From Sternotherus odoratus (lineage: Eukaryota > Chordata > Testudines > Kinosternidae): DNA of 64,000 bases. The position numbers were made by a program, and so were the translations under genes. This document shows positions 1-10,822 of the stretch, piece after piece. Position 1 is the first letter of the stretch. The number at the start of each line of letters is the position of its first letter. A model generated the notes under the pieces. That model worked only from the letters and a program-made list of their open reading frames with translations, ran no database searches and had not been told where the DNA came from. Where the stretch lies: assembly GCA_032164245.1 (NCBI GenBank), contig JAVMKO010000001.1:250923644-250987643 (forward strand), read 5' to 3'.

Positions 1-33
1 GATCAGGAATGCATCAGACTTGCTCAGACATTT

Positions 34-91
34 TGTCCGTTGCATCCGAAGTCCGTTAAATCGAGGTCCGTTAAATCGAGGGTTTATTGTA
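34..91. mobile_element. Edge of a pogo/Tigger-like MITE
   Basis: A tandemly repeated motif (GTCCGTTAAATCGAG, twice) is followed by a terminal-looking GGTTTATTGTA. The same duplicated motif opens the better-bounded element at 43200-43509, so this is one end of that family. The element may continue past the left edge of the window. Tigger-like assignment rests on TA-flanked ends resembling CAGTAAAACCTC and is moderate. Confidence 0.45.
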
Positions 92-121
92 CGTACATAC
101 GGCAGTTAGTAGTTCTGCTAT

Positions 122-260
122 TCCATACCTGAGTTCCTACAAAACTTTTGGGTGACTTAGTACTGTGTAGTTTATCAATTTGTTCCAAAACCTCTTCTGT
201 TGACACCTTAGTCTGGCACAATTCCTCAGATTTGTCACCTAAAAAGAATGGCTCAATAGA
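122..260 (-). mobile_element. CR1 ORF2 fragment, antisense
   Basis: The plus strand runs parallel to 47945-48095 inside the large antisense CR1: both read a CTGAGTTCC block, then TTTGGGTGA, a GTTTATCAATTTGTTCC-type block and a CAATTCCTCAGATTTGTCACC-type block. It is therefore a minus-strand CR1 scrap from the ORF2 region just upstream of the reverse transcriptase, about 140 bp long and diverged, with no open frame left. Confidence 0.6.
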
Positions 261-261
261 T

Positions 262-2159
262 ACTCACATGGGCGCTGAAACAATTTGTATAGTGGGGGTG
301 TACAGCCATTTAACCAAACTGTAAACCCTGTCTGTAATGGAAATCACATCAAGTATGGGGTGCAGTAGCACCCCCAGCACTTTTGAATGCTCAGTACCCC
401 CACATAAATGAACTATTTGAGATGAGCAATTCAGTAACACTTGAAAGTTTTGCTTGGTTTTTGTTTTGTAACTTTCATTTTCTTTTCTTCTTCAAAAGAG
501 ACTTATTTTGTTTAGTTTTCCACCACTACTCTTGATTTGTGTTCTCCCCTCATTCTATCTAAGTCAGACACAGGAGTGATGAGAGAACACAGCATTTTAT
601 ATTCTCTGCATTAAATATCTACATTAACACTTATGAAACAAGACAACAAAGGAGAGCAGCACAAATCCTCTCCCAAACTAATTTCTTCCTTTCCCTTTTG
701 ACTGATGATCCCACTTCACTATCCCTTTTTCTTCTCCCCCCAACCATGTATTTTTATTATTTATAGTCTGCATTATGGTAGTACATAGAGTCCTCAAACA
801 TGACTCTACCCCCATTGTACATGGATAGCCAACGTACATTAGACATGGTCCTTCCCAACAAAAATTACAATGTCAGGCCCCCAATTCTGAAAATGCTTAT
901 ATAACGTTAAAAATTTTACTCCCACAAGTTCAATGTGATACTCACACGTTTCACGTTATTCTTGTGTATATAATCTATAGCATCAAGGGCTAATTTCTGT
1001 TCTATTTAAACCCTGAACCAGCAAAAAGATTCATACATGCAGAGTCCACCCACACAGAGCTCATTGCAAGAACTATCATCCTTCGGAAGCTAACGTTTGT
1101 AAAGCACCACAGACATGGTATAAATAAAGCACTGAATAAATAAAGTAACACAATGCTGAGATATATTTGGTGGATAAAGAATGCATCCAAGTACAATACT
1201 AATCAAGTAGCTGACATGAATGCTCTGATCTTTACATACAGCGATCAATTAACTACCTTAACAACTGCAAATTGTTCCATAGCGGAAAAGGCTGTTTGGC
1301 AAACTAGTTTTTGTAGGGATTCTATTTTTTTTCTCTTATTAAGTTACCTCACTTCAATAATATTTAGCCCTTAAAGAACTTTTCATCCTCAGCACATAAT
1401 TAGACAAATATTTGTACAGACTCATTTAGACTCTGTAACCTACTTGAGATTCAGTTTGTTTCAATATGCTTCTGAAAGAGCCCCCCACACTCCCACACAC
1501 ATTTTCTTCTTCCTCCCTTGGGGTTTGATTAAAGCTTTCAAGTACCTCGACAACGTGTCGCATCTCTTTAGAAACAGACATTTTAAGTACAGAACAAATA
1601 TCTCCCAAAATTGAGACAAATCTTAAGTCTTTTCTACACTATAAAACACTAGAAAAATTGATTATTTCAGGGCCTTTGTTACAACATGGCAGTCCCCTGC
1701 CATTGGTAACACAATTTTAACTATATTTTTCAACTGTAAAATGCTGAAATACAATCAAAATGTGGCTGTCACAAAAACATTAAGAACCAACTGCGTTGTC
1801 ACCACATTGGTGGTGCAATGGAAGAAAGACTGAAGTAATTGGGTCCTGTGAAATATTTGCTTTAATTACTTCAGAGGGGATTTTAATGTGGATTATACTG
1901 AACTAGTAGCATAAGTAGAGTTGCCTTAAAAATTCCTAAATTCAAACCTATATTTATCTACACACACACACACTGAAAGAGAGGGGGAACTAGTGTAATG
2001 ATCCTGACAGAAATCCACAAAACTTAATTGCCTAGGCTGAAATCTTGGCTCCACCGAAGCCAATAGTAAAACTGTCATTAATTTAAATGAGGACAGGCTT
2101 TTCGGACAGTTCTAACCAAGTTCAGTTTAAAGGGGTTGTCTTTTGAATAGTTTCTCCTG
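262..2159. other. Unique AT-rich sequence, no gene seen
   Basis: I see no recognisable coding exon or repeat apart from a short CA run near 1961-1972. The small open frames here (60-73 codons) have no recognisable domain and overlap each other on both strands. Confidence 0.5.
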
Positions 2160-2164
2160 ACTTA

Positions 2165-2468
2165 ACTATGAATTCCATAGACTTTAAGGACACAAGAGAC
2201 CATTATGATCACCTAATCTGCCACAGTGCATAGACTTGCAGACAGCAATTCCCATATCAAGCCCAACAGGCTGTGCTTGAACTAAACATCTCTTTTAGAA
2301 AGCCATGCGATCTTGATTCAAAGACTCCAAAGCCACTGAAAATTTACCACATCCCTTGGCAATCTGTTCCAAAAGGTTAAATTGCATCTTATTTTGAGTT
2401 TGAACTTTGCTGACTTCAACTTCCAGCCAATGGATCTTGCTATGTCTGTTAGTTAAATTAAAGAGCCA
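2165..2468 (-). mobile_element. Old CR1-type 3' tail repeat (copy A)
   Basis: This is a diverged interspersed repeat. Its order of blocks (CCATAGACTTTAAGG, AGACCATTATGATCA, TCTTTTAGAAAGCCATG, ATCTTGATT, CTGTTCCAAAAGGTTAA, CTTCAACTTCCAGCCA) matches the repeat at 36980-37210 that is interrupted by a Helitron. I interpret it as an antisense CR1-like 3' region because the left end resembles the inverted GAATCTATGAATCT terminal repeat of CR1 elements. Class assignment is moderate; the repeat relationship is clear. Confidence 0.55.
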
Positions 2469-2498
2469 ACGAGTACCAGATATTTCTATAGTATTAGC

Positions 2499-2532
2499 TT
2501 TCTTCTTCTTCTTCTTCTTCTTCTTCTTCTTC
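2499..2532. repeat. (TTC)n microsatellite
   Basis: About eleven perfect TTC units followed by a T-run, directly downstream of the old CR1-type repeat. Confidence 0.95.
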
Positions 2533-2661
2533 TTTTTTTGCTAGAACCTTAAAACTATTTAAGTCTATGTATGGTCTGATTCCATCTGAATTCCTTTTTC
2601 GTTTTTTTCATGATTTTTAAAAGAAGTGTTAAAGAAGATTAGAATCTAACACGCCATTTAC

Positions 2662-2735
2662 AAATCTGGGGCAAAAAACTGTTGGATAATTTAGTTGAGA
2701 ATTGGTCCTTCTTTGAGCATGGGGTTGGACTAGAG
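2662..2735 (+). mobile_element. Cry-type SINE 3' half
   Basis: Contains the tail blocks AATCTGGGGCAAAAA, GAATTGGTCCTTCTTTGAG and GGGGTTGGACTAGA, which in turtle Cry SINEs follow the tRNA-like head and are shared with CR1 3' ends. The head is absent here, and a separate head lies just downstream, so these are two fragments. The 18-22 bp between them (GCAGGGGTGGGCAAATTTTG) look like the start of a hAT-type MITE. Confidence 0.6.
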
Positions 2736-2753
2736 CAGGGGTGGGCAAATTTT

Positions 2754-2866
2754 GGGGGGTGAGGGATACCTCAGTGGTCTGAGCACTGGCCTGCTAACCC
2801 CAGGGTTGTGAGCTTAATCCTTGAGGGGGGCCACTTAGGGACATGAGCCAAAAAAAAAAAATCTGT
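2754..2866 (+). mobile_element. Cry-type SINE 5' (tRNA-like) half
   Basis: The tRNA-derived head is recognisable: an A-box-like TACCTCAGTGGTCTGAGC, then CTGGCCTGCTAACCCCAGGG, then a B-box-like GTGAGCTTAATCC, then the GGGGGGCCACTTAGGGA joint and an A-run. It aligns block by block with the fuller copy at 14188-14398 but stops soon after the A-run. Confidence 0.75.
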
Positions 2867-2879
2867 TGGATGATCCCCA

Positions 2880-4470
2880 TGTGAATTTATTTCCCAGAAA
2901 ACTAAAGTTACTCAAAGTTTACATTTGAGCCCATGCGGTCATCTGTACTTCTAACATGTACTGGTTTCCTTAAAGCCAAAGGAAACACCATAGAGAAGAA
3001 ACTACTCATGCTACAAAATCCTGCTGTTCTCTAAAACGTACATTATGTATTTTTATCAACTGCACTCCAATGTTAAATGAAATTATTGGAGTATTTGTAG
3101 TTACACCTACCATGACAAATGAAACAAACACAATCAGGTGGTCACTTGGCAGCAGTAAGATCACATGCATTTGAAAAGCACAGATCTTATATTAGAATGT
3201 AGCTCAACACTGGTCCATTCGGATAGGCCAGCTGGATCTAGTTGGTGATGTTGCACCCATACTAGCTCCTGGTAGTGCATGGCTGGGACTTCATCACCCA
3301 GATAAAAACAAGAAATCCCTATGTATTTGGGCAAGAGAGGACAAGTTATCTGGTCCTCTCTCTCTTTCACTCCCCCTTTTCACCTATCCACTTGCTACTG
3401 CTTACCTCCTTTTTCTCTCCCTTTTCTTCCTGACACTGGTTTTTCTTTTTACTGCTCTTTATGAAGTTGCCTTGGGAGTCCTGAATTGGCTCCTAACCTA
3501 TTTTAAATTAATTTCAAAGCAGTCCTGCCTTTTGTCTTGCAGAGTAGCTGGATTAGGTTTCTAGCTGCACAGCAGTTTTTCTTTGATGTTCACGTCCTTC
3601 AGCCTCACACTTTTAAAATTAAGCATATACTTAAGAAATTACATTAGAAGCCAAGTAAAGGCTCCTAGACATTGATTCAAAGCCCATTAAAGTAAATGGG
3701 AATCCTTTCACTGACAAACTTTGGGGATCAGGCAACTATTATAATTACTTAGGGAACAGTAAAATTCCATGGGCTCCCAAGAAAGAGGAGGCAAAAAATA
3801 GAGGAACAAATAGGATAAAGGGAAATTGCCATGACTCCTGATCCTAATTAAGCCAACTGCCTGCACACCAACATTTTGTTTTAAAATCACAGTCAGCTAG
3901 GAAAACACAATGGCTGTTCAAAATCACCCCAGTTTTTCAGAAATTAATGTTAAATATATTAAATAGGCATTGGTCCATTACTAGAAAGAAATGATAGAAT
4001 TATGCATAATAATTACACAGTTAGATTTATTGTTTTGATTAATATTGTTGAAGATTTTCAATTTTATCTATTTACATTTTCACAAGCACAAAATTATGAG
4101 TTTAAAGCTTTTTATATTCATTAATTTAAATTTTAAGTTGCAGGAAATTATGGGGAGAATCAGACTTTTTTTAATGACAGTAGATTTGAGATTCAAAATG
4201 CTAAAGCTTTATAACCATTTAAATACCAATTGTCAACTTCACATATCAAAGTTTACATATCATTAAAGCAAAACTCCCAAGCAGCATTTTGCTTACTTTG
4301 CCTATCTTTAAACTATTCAACACAGATTTTTAAAATATTTTTGTATGCGTAGTGAAATGTAAGTTTACCCACATTTACTGATTAAAATCTACTCCTTCCA
4401 AGCCTAATAACCTAGAATGAACTCTTCTTCCCTAGAAATATTTCTGTTCTGTATTTGGGGAAAAAGCAAA
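2880..4470. other. Unique sequence, no gene seen
   Basis: No repeat or exon recognised. Small open frames of 60-73 codons show no recognisable domain. Confidence 0.45.
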
Positions 4471-4479
4471 TGTGTAGTC

Positions 4480-5955
4480 TCATCATATGGTAACACTTTC
4501 TCCATTAGTATCTCAAGAGAATGAGAACCAGCAGAATCTAATGTTAAGACATTTTTAAATCAACAGATCCAGATAATTTGCATTCATGAGTTTTAAAAAC
4601 TGATTCAGGAATTGCTGCACCATTAAAGTTATTTTCAAAAGTCTTGGAATGCAGAAACACAGTATAATTACAGGTCTGGTAATCTGACACCAACCCCACC
4701 AACCGCAGGTAAAATAATGGAACATCTTACATGGGACTCCCAGAATTAAAAGAAGGTAATATAACTAATCCAAATCAACATGGGGTTATTTTAGTGATGA
4801 GAGTCTAATTTGGTTGATCAAAGTAATAGCATCGATATAATATACTTAAATTTCTGTGAAGTGTGACTTGGTGCCACAAAACATTTTGATTAAAAACGAG
4901 AATATACAATTAACATGGCATGCATTAAATAGATTAAAAGCTGGTTAACTGTCAAATACAATTATAAACAGAGAACTGTCATTGAGCAGGTGTGTTTCAA
5001 GTGGGATCCTCTGATAATCGTTCTTGCCCTATGCTATTTAACATTTTTATCAATGATCGGAAGGAAAACAAAATCACCAATGTAAGACTGCATATCACAC
5101 AAAAATAGGGGGAGTGTTAAATTAAGAGGATAGGTTACTGATTCAGAATGACCTGGATTGCGTAGTAACCTGAGCGTAAGCAAACACTGTATTTTAATAC
5201 AGATAATTGTAAATGCACATATCTAGGAACAAAACACATCAGCCATACTTGGAAGATGGGAGAAACTATGCTGGAAAGCAGTGACTGAAAAAAGATATGG
5301 GGGATGTGGTGGATAATCAGCTGAACATGAGCTCCCACTGTGGCCAAAAGGGCTAACACAATCTTTGCATGCATATACATGGGAATTTTGAGTAGGGGCA
5401 GAGGGGCTATTTTATCTCTGTATTTGGCATTAGTGTGACTGCTGTTGGAATACTGTGTCTAGATCTGGTATCCACAATTCAAAGATTATGTTAAAAATTT
5501 TTAGAGGGTTCAGAGAAGATCCACGAGAAAGATTAAAAGATTAGAAAATCTGTGAGTGTCAAGGAGCTCTGTTTATCTTAACAATGAGAAGGTTAAGAGG
5601 TGACTTCATTACAGACTAAGTGCCTACATGATGAACAAATATTTGATAATGGGCTCTTCAATCTAGAAGAGAAAGCTGTAACATGTTCCAATGACTGGAA
5701 GTTGAAGCTAGACAAATTCAGACGGGAAATGAGGTGTACATTTTTAAAGGTGAGAATAACTAACCACTGGAAAAGTTTACCAAGGGTCATGGCAGATTCT
5801 CCATCACTTCATTTTTTAAATCAAGACTGGATGTTTTTCTAAAAGATGTGCTAGAGGAATTATTCTGGGGAAGTTCTATGGTCTGTGTTACAGAGGAGGT
5901 CAGGCCAGATGATCCCTTCTGCCCTTAGAATCTCTACATATGTGAATATCTAAGT
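4480..5955 (+). mobile_element. CR1 retrotransposon, 3' ORF2 half plus 3' end, decayed
   Basis: A sense, 5'-truncated CR1. Read in order, it preserves the ORF2 reverse-transcriptase layout at DNA level: AATCAACATGGGGTTATT (finger region), CCCTATGCTATTTAACATTTTTATCAATGA (the LFNIFINDL block, 5030-5058), then CTGAACATGAGCTCCCA and TGGAATACTGTGTCTAGAT (the LEYCVQ block near 5450). It ends with GGTCCCTTCTGGCCT-type tail sequence near 5910-5940. The catalytic F-A-D-D block has degenerated (around 5085-5100) and the frame is broken repeatedly, so it is a fossil. The same subfamily appears at 8240-8745. Confidence 0.8.
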
Positions 5956-5959
5956 ATAT

Positions 5960-6955
5960 GAATGATCTTCAGCAATTTCAAACTATAAAATAGGAAGAAA
6001 TAAAGAACAAAACATTTATTCTAAATATCTGATTTCTTATTGTGTAAGTCATTAAGAAAGATCATGATTATTATTTACCTGTAGTTCAACACAGGAATGA
6101 AGGGGTGGGGACAAAGTTGCATTTAAGCCTTCTGATACTCTGGGTGTCTGCCTACCTTCAACGTAAACAGTAAAAGCCTCAGAGTACTATAATTTATTCT
6201 TGGGTTTCCCATGCCTCTCTCTAGTCACAGCACAGTGGAGCTCCAAGTTCAGCATCCTCCTTTGCGCGTACCCCAGAAACGCCCCCTACATGGAAAATTG
6301 TAAGAGACTGGTGTAGTTATTTCACCAGGAGGGGAACACTGCAGGTATTGCCCAGGGGAAATCTGTTGCCTTTAGGGCTGTTCTTCACCATCCAGTGGCA
6401 TAAAGAAGCCTCAGGATAAGACAGGCTTGGGCCTTTACCCTCCAAGGCTTTGAAACTCTGCTGGCTTTCCAACAAAACACAAATTCCACAATCTAGAACT
6501 AAGACACCATTTGAACGCTGCTGTCCTGGACAGAAGCCACGGACACCCAGCCACCCATGACCTTCAGAGAACTACAGAAGATCTACCTCTTAATCTTTAC
6601 TTGGCAAATCATGTATTAAAAGATTAGAGCTTAGAATTTCATACCTATGCAACACCTGGTTAATCTCTTTAAAGTACTTGGCATTGGCTAAATTTGTGTT
6701 AACGTTGTCCCTATTAATTACGGAACAGTCCTCACCATTCCCTAGGTCCAGGATTATATTAGGTCTACTGCCTGAAGAATGGAGCACTAAAGGTTTTGCA
6801 TACCCTTACAAAAATTCTTCATTCAAAACAGGGCTTGAGTTGGGCTAGCTCATGCTGGGTCATTGACCCAGCAATTATTTTCCAAAATCAGTTGTTTTTT
6901 AAAAAACAAAGCTTCCAGCCTTCCTGGTTACCAAACTCTTTTTGGGAGTGGAAGG
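5960..6955. other. Unique sequence, no gene seen
   Basis: No repeat or exon recognised; short open frames overlap on both strands without a recognisable domain. Confidence 0.4.
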
Positions 6956-6960
6956 GGAAA

Positions 6961-7180
6961 AGTCTCTACACTAGCAAGCTTACCACAGCACAACTGTATG
7001 GATGCAGTAGCTGCTCTATGTAGACAGAAAAGAGCTCTCCTTTTGACAGAATTAAACCACCCCCAATGAGTGGGGTAGCACTGTGCACAATGGCACTTCT
7101 GTTGGTGCAACTTAAGTCACTCAGTGGGGCATTTTTTCAACAAAAAACTAACAAAAGTGCTAGTGTAGCCATAGCCTTAG
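6961..7180. mobile_element. MITE with CTACACTAGC-type ends
   Basis: The left end reads CTCTACACTAGCAAGC and the right end, reverse-complemented, reads GGCTACACTAGCACTT, giving about 13 bp of inverted terminal repeat around a 220-bp body. The interior (AATTAAACCACCCCCAATGAG, then a TGTGCACAATGG block) resembles the element at 28096-28370. The superfamily cannot be decided from these ends. Confidence 0.5.
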
Positions 7181-8239
7181 TTATGCCTGGGAGCCTGAAA
7201 GAGCTCAGAGGTATGAGCTCAGAGGTGAGAGTTTCCTCATTCATCTTAAATGGGGAGTTAACTCAATGACAATTTTAAAATGCCAACACCATCAATCCTT
7301 ACAATGCTCTGAAAGCATGGAGGAGAGAGTGAACCACATCAGAAAAGTCTGTACACATCTACTCTGAATGACACCACTGGTAGGTGACAGTAAGGGCACG
7401 TCTACATGAACATTTAGCTTGCAGCATGATGGGGTGTGAATCTATTCCCCACCAACCTGCTGTGCACTGGCCATGTGGACCCTGCTGACGCACAATAACC
7501 ATTCATTAGATTGCTTTGATCTAATCCGCGTTGAAACAGGCTAGAATACCATCACTCCTACACCATCCCCTCCCGACTGATTTGACCAGTGGAGACAAAT
7601 GGTCAAAGAAACATAGCCCAGAGGACATTTGGTCCCCACGCAGGTGGAACTAATCTCACAGAACCCACAGAGGCATCCAAGCCTCCCCCCAAAACCACTC
7701 AAGGCAACCTCCAGAATTGGGAAGGCCTGCCTGGTCTGCTCTGGTGTTAGGTATAGAACACGTGAGTTCTTCCTTGGCTCTACTGCTACTCCCTCTACTA
7801 GAGGCTCTCTGCAAATTCAGGGACGTGCTACTGCATCAGTCACACCGTTCAAGGATCCTGTGTGACCATGATGGCTAGAAGCAAGCCATTTTTTTAAATG
7901 AAAGCTGAACTTCAGATGTCATCACAGAACTCTGGGAGCCAAGGCCACTGGTACAAGTCTATGCCTGAATCTGGCCTGTCCAAGAGTGTATCTGAACCTC
8001 AGTGAAGGGAGCCCAGCAGAGCCTATGTGATCATATTCTGAACATCTGCATTATCTGAGGAAAGCAACGGAGCTTGGAAGTGTAGCACCACTTCCTCCTC
8101 CTTCTACAAGTTGAAACTTGTTCAAATACAACAGATTTTATTGGGGACCCTTCTTGCAAAGCTTTAATAATATTAATAAAGGTTTCCAGGATCATGCCTA
8201 GTATGACATGTTAATATATAGTATTTACAATTCTGAGGT
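7181..8239. other. Mostly unique sequence
   Basis: A further partial MITE may start near 7395 (GGCACGTCTACATGA). A short tandem duplication of GAGCTCAGAGGT lies at about 7201-7226. No coding exon recognised. Confidence 0.35.
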
Positions 8240-8745
8240 CCACATTTTAAAAAGGATATAAAAAAACAACACTGGAGATGGTGAAGAACCACCACAAAAA
8301 TTATTCAAGGGCTGGAGAAAACACCTTGCAGTGAGAGACTTAAAAAGTTCAATCTGTTTATTGTATCAAAAAGACTGGGAAGTGACTTGATTACAGTGTA
8401 TGAGTACCTCCTCAGGGAGAAAATACTGAGTACTAAAGAGTTCTTTAACCTAGCAGAGAAAGGCATAAGAAGAAACTGTGTCTGGAAAAGAAAGCAAGCA
8501 AGGAAGGAAGAGACTGAAAAGTGAAACTGAGTAACCATTGTAATCAACTACCAAAGGAAGTGGTAAATTCTTCATCTCTTGAGGCCTTCAGATCAAGAGT
8601 GGGTGCTTTTCTGGAAGACATGCTTTAATCAAACACACATAATTGGGCTCAACACAGGAGGAATTGAGTGAAATTGAATGGACTGTGTTATACAGGAGAT
8701 CATTTTAGAGTATCTAATGGTCCCTTCTGGCCTTAAACTATGAAT
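8240..8745 (+). mobile_element. CR1 3' end, sense, decayed
   Basis: This is a short copy of the subfamily at 4480-5955. Shared blocks include AGTGACTTGATTACAGT, TTTAACCTAGCAGAGAAAGG, GAAGTGGTAAATTC and the terminal ATGGTCCCTTCTGGCCTTA at about 8720. It covers only the last few hundred bases of ORF2 and the 3' end, and is frame-broken. Confidence 0.75.
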
Positions 8746-8749
8746 GGAA

Positions 8750-10535
8750 CAAAGGAGGAAGACTGGAGGGAGGCTGCTATCAATCACTACAAGCAGGATT
8801 ATGTTTAATGTATTGTTGCAGACAGAAGTCTATAGATATGTATGACTGAACAGTGTTAGAATTGTACATCTAACCCTAACTTATGATTTCCCTGTTTATT
8901 TCCCCCTTTCTTGAAATCAACATGCACAAGTCAATTGTTTGCTGAGGTTGAGAGGTGCTACTCCAGTTTGCCAACAAAGGTTTTTGTCTGATATTATACT
9001 GCACATTTCTACAACTCCTTCTGTCAGCCCAAAGCATGTCCACTCGAACTGCAGCAGCCTCTGGGATAGAGGGCAGCAGCCGAATAATGAATACAGAGTG
9101 CTGCATGACCATGACTTAAGGGGAAAATTTATACGACAACACCAGAGCAAACCCCTGCTCATACAAAATGTATCATGGGCATTTTAACATCCACACACAG
9201 CCAGAGAGCCTATTATTAAGGTCTGCTCTTAAAATTCCATGTAGTAAACTGCGTAGAACTCAGTCTACACCGCCAAGAGAATGGTGAGAGCCAAACCTGC
9301 CTCAATTTTCAACTAGTGGCTAAGTATTTCAAGCCTGCTCCAGGAGTAAAACCTTTTTTGCCAGACTTTAGGATAGTCTTAAGTATCTGGGCACTGGCTG
9401 GGCTGAAGGAATTTGGGGGATTAAGCAATTCACTGTGAAAAATTAAATTTGCTGTGCATACACAGAGTGCATCATTCCCTCATGGTGCATTTAATGAGCT
9501 TAGCAAAAACACTCTTCATGCTCAACAGGTAATTTTAAAAACACTCAGTCAATCAAATCAACACCAGGTTGTGTTTTTGTTTTTTTTTAAACTAAGGTCA
9601 TGTGCTGTTCCTCAATGAATATTATTTTTAAGCCAAATTGCAGCATTAAATCAGCCACTTCAGCAATAGGGCTGTTCAAAACCATCAGAAGAGACCAAAC
9701 ATGGAAAATCTTAGCCAAAAGGATGATTGTTGCACAAAGTTCTAAGCATCTGAAAATGGGCATTATAATGGGAAGTGTTTTACAACTTCACCCTTCATTA
9801 CAGTGGTCACTGCAAGGAGTTCGCAGTAATAGAAATACAGATCTCATATATTAAAAAGATCTAGTACATAGAAAGATAGACTAAAATAAATCTTCTACAC
9901 ATGCAGGTTAGTAATTACTCAGTACTTATATCTATACTGTGTGTGTTCTTCAACGACTATTGCTTTGCAACAGCAATGTCTTCAGTGAAGACACAACAGA
10001 GTAATGGTGAGCCCTTCTAAGTTATACATGATATTTCAGTGGTGTCCATCTCTTCCAGGGGAGAAACAATGCAATGGCAGTAGCCAATAAAAAAGAAGGA
10101 AGACAAAAGGGTTCTACTTATTTCTGAAACTGGTAGGTAGCACGTCCACTATCCAGTCCTAGTTTCCAGAAAAGCATCTAGTGTATTTATCCAACATGCT
10201 TCTATGGGAAATGAAGCAATATGCATATTATGGTCCGCCCTGCCATGTACTGCCTCAGATAGAAGCACGAGGCAAGCCAGGGTGCATGCACAGACCAATG
10301 GTCACCACTTTCAAAGTCTCGGACTTCGGACACATGGTGTTTATGCATAACTCTCAGTGGAATACAACAGGGAGTATTACTCAAAGCAGCAACAAAATAA
10401 TTGGTAAATAAAAAGAGGTAACCTGCTGAAACAAGGAATACAGTAAGTACACACAAATCCTGTTTAAACAACAGCTGCTGAGGGGTGTTTTTATGAGCTG
10501 AGGTACTATAAGACCACTATGTAAGACTGAATACC
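8750..10535. other. Unique sequence, no gene seen
   Basis: No recognisable repeat. Several 76-89 codon open frames occur on both strands around 8900-9190 and 10180-10470, but they are mutual shadows with no domain I recognise. Confidence 0.4.
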
Positions 10536-10547
10536 ACTTATAACAAA

Positions 10548-10810
10548 AATCAGAGAGGTAGCCGTGTTAGTCTGGAATAGCAGAGGTAACAAAGTCCTGT
10601 GGCACCTTAAAGACTAACTATAAAGTTTTGAAGCATAAGCTTTCGTGGGCTAATACCCACTTCGTCGGATGCAAGCAGTGGAAGTGTCCAGGGCCTACTT
10701 TTCTATACCTGCCCCTGGACACTTCCACTGCTTGCATCCGACGAAGTGGGTATTAGCCCACGAAAGCTTATGCTTCAAAACTTTATAGTTAGTCTTTAAG
10801 GTGCCACAGG
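10548..10810 (-). mobile_element. Penelope-like 3' end, head-to-head fold-back insertion
   Basis: Two copies of a Penelope-like (PLE) 3' region lie in opposite orientation. Arms 10596-10693 and 10713-10810 are perfect reverse complements over 98 bp, separated by a 19-bp spacer. Only the left arm carries the extra terminal stretch (AGAGAGGTAGCCGTGTTAG) ending at 10548, so the intact 3' terminus is on the minus strand. The whole unit is flanked by a 12-bp direct repeat ACTTATAACAAA (10536-10547 and 10811-10822), which I read as a target-site duplication. Family identity is inferred from the same 3' sequence following a PLE-like coding remnant at 23590-23972. Confidence 0.75.
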
Positions 10811-10822
10811 ACTTATAACAAA

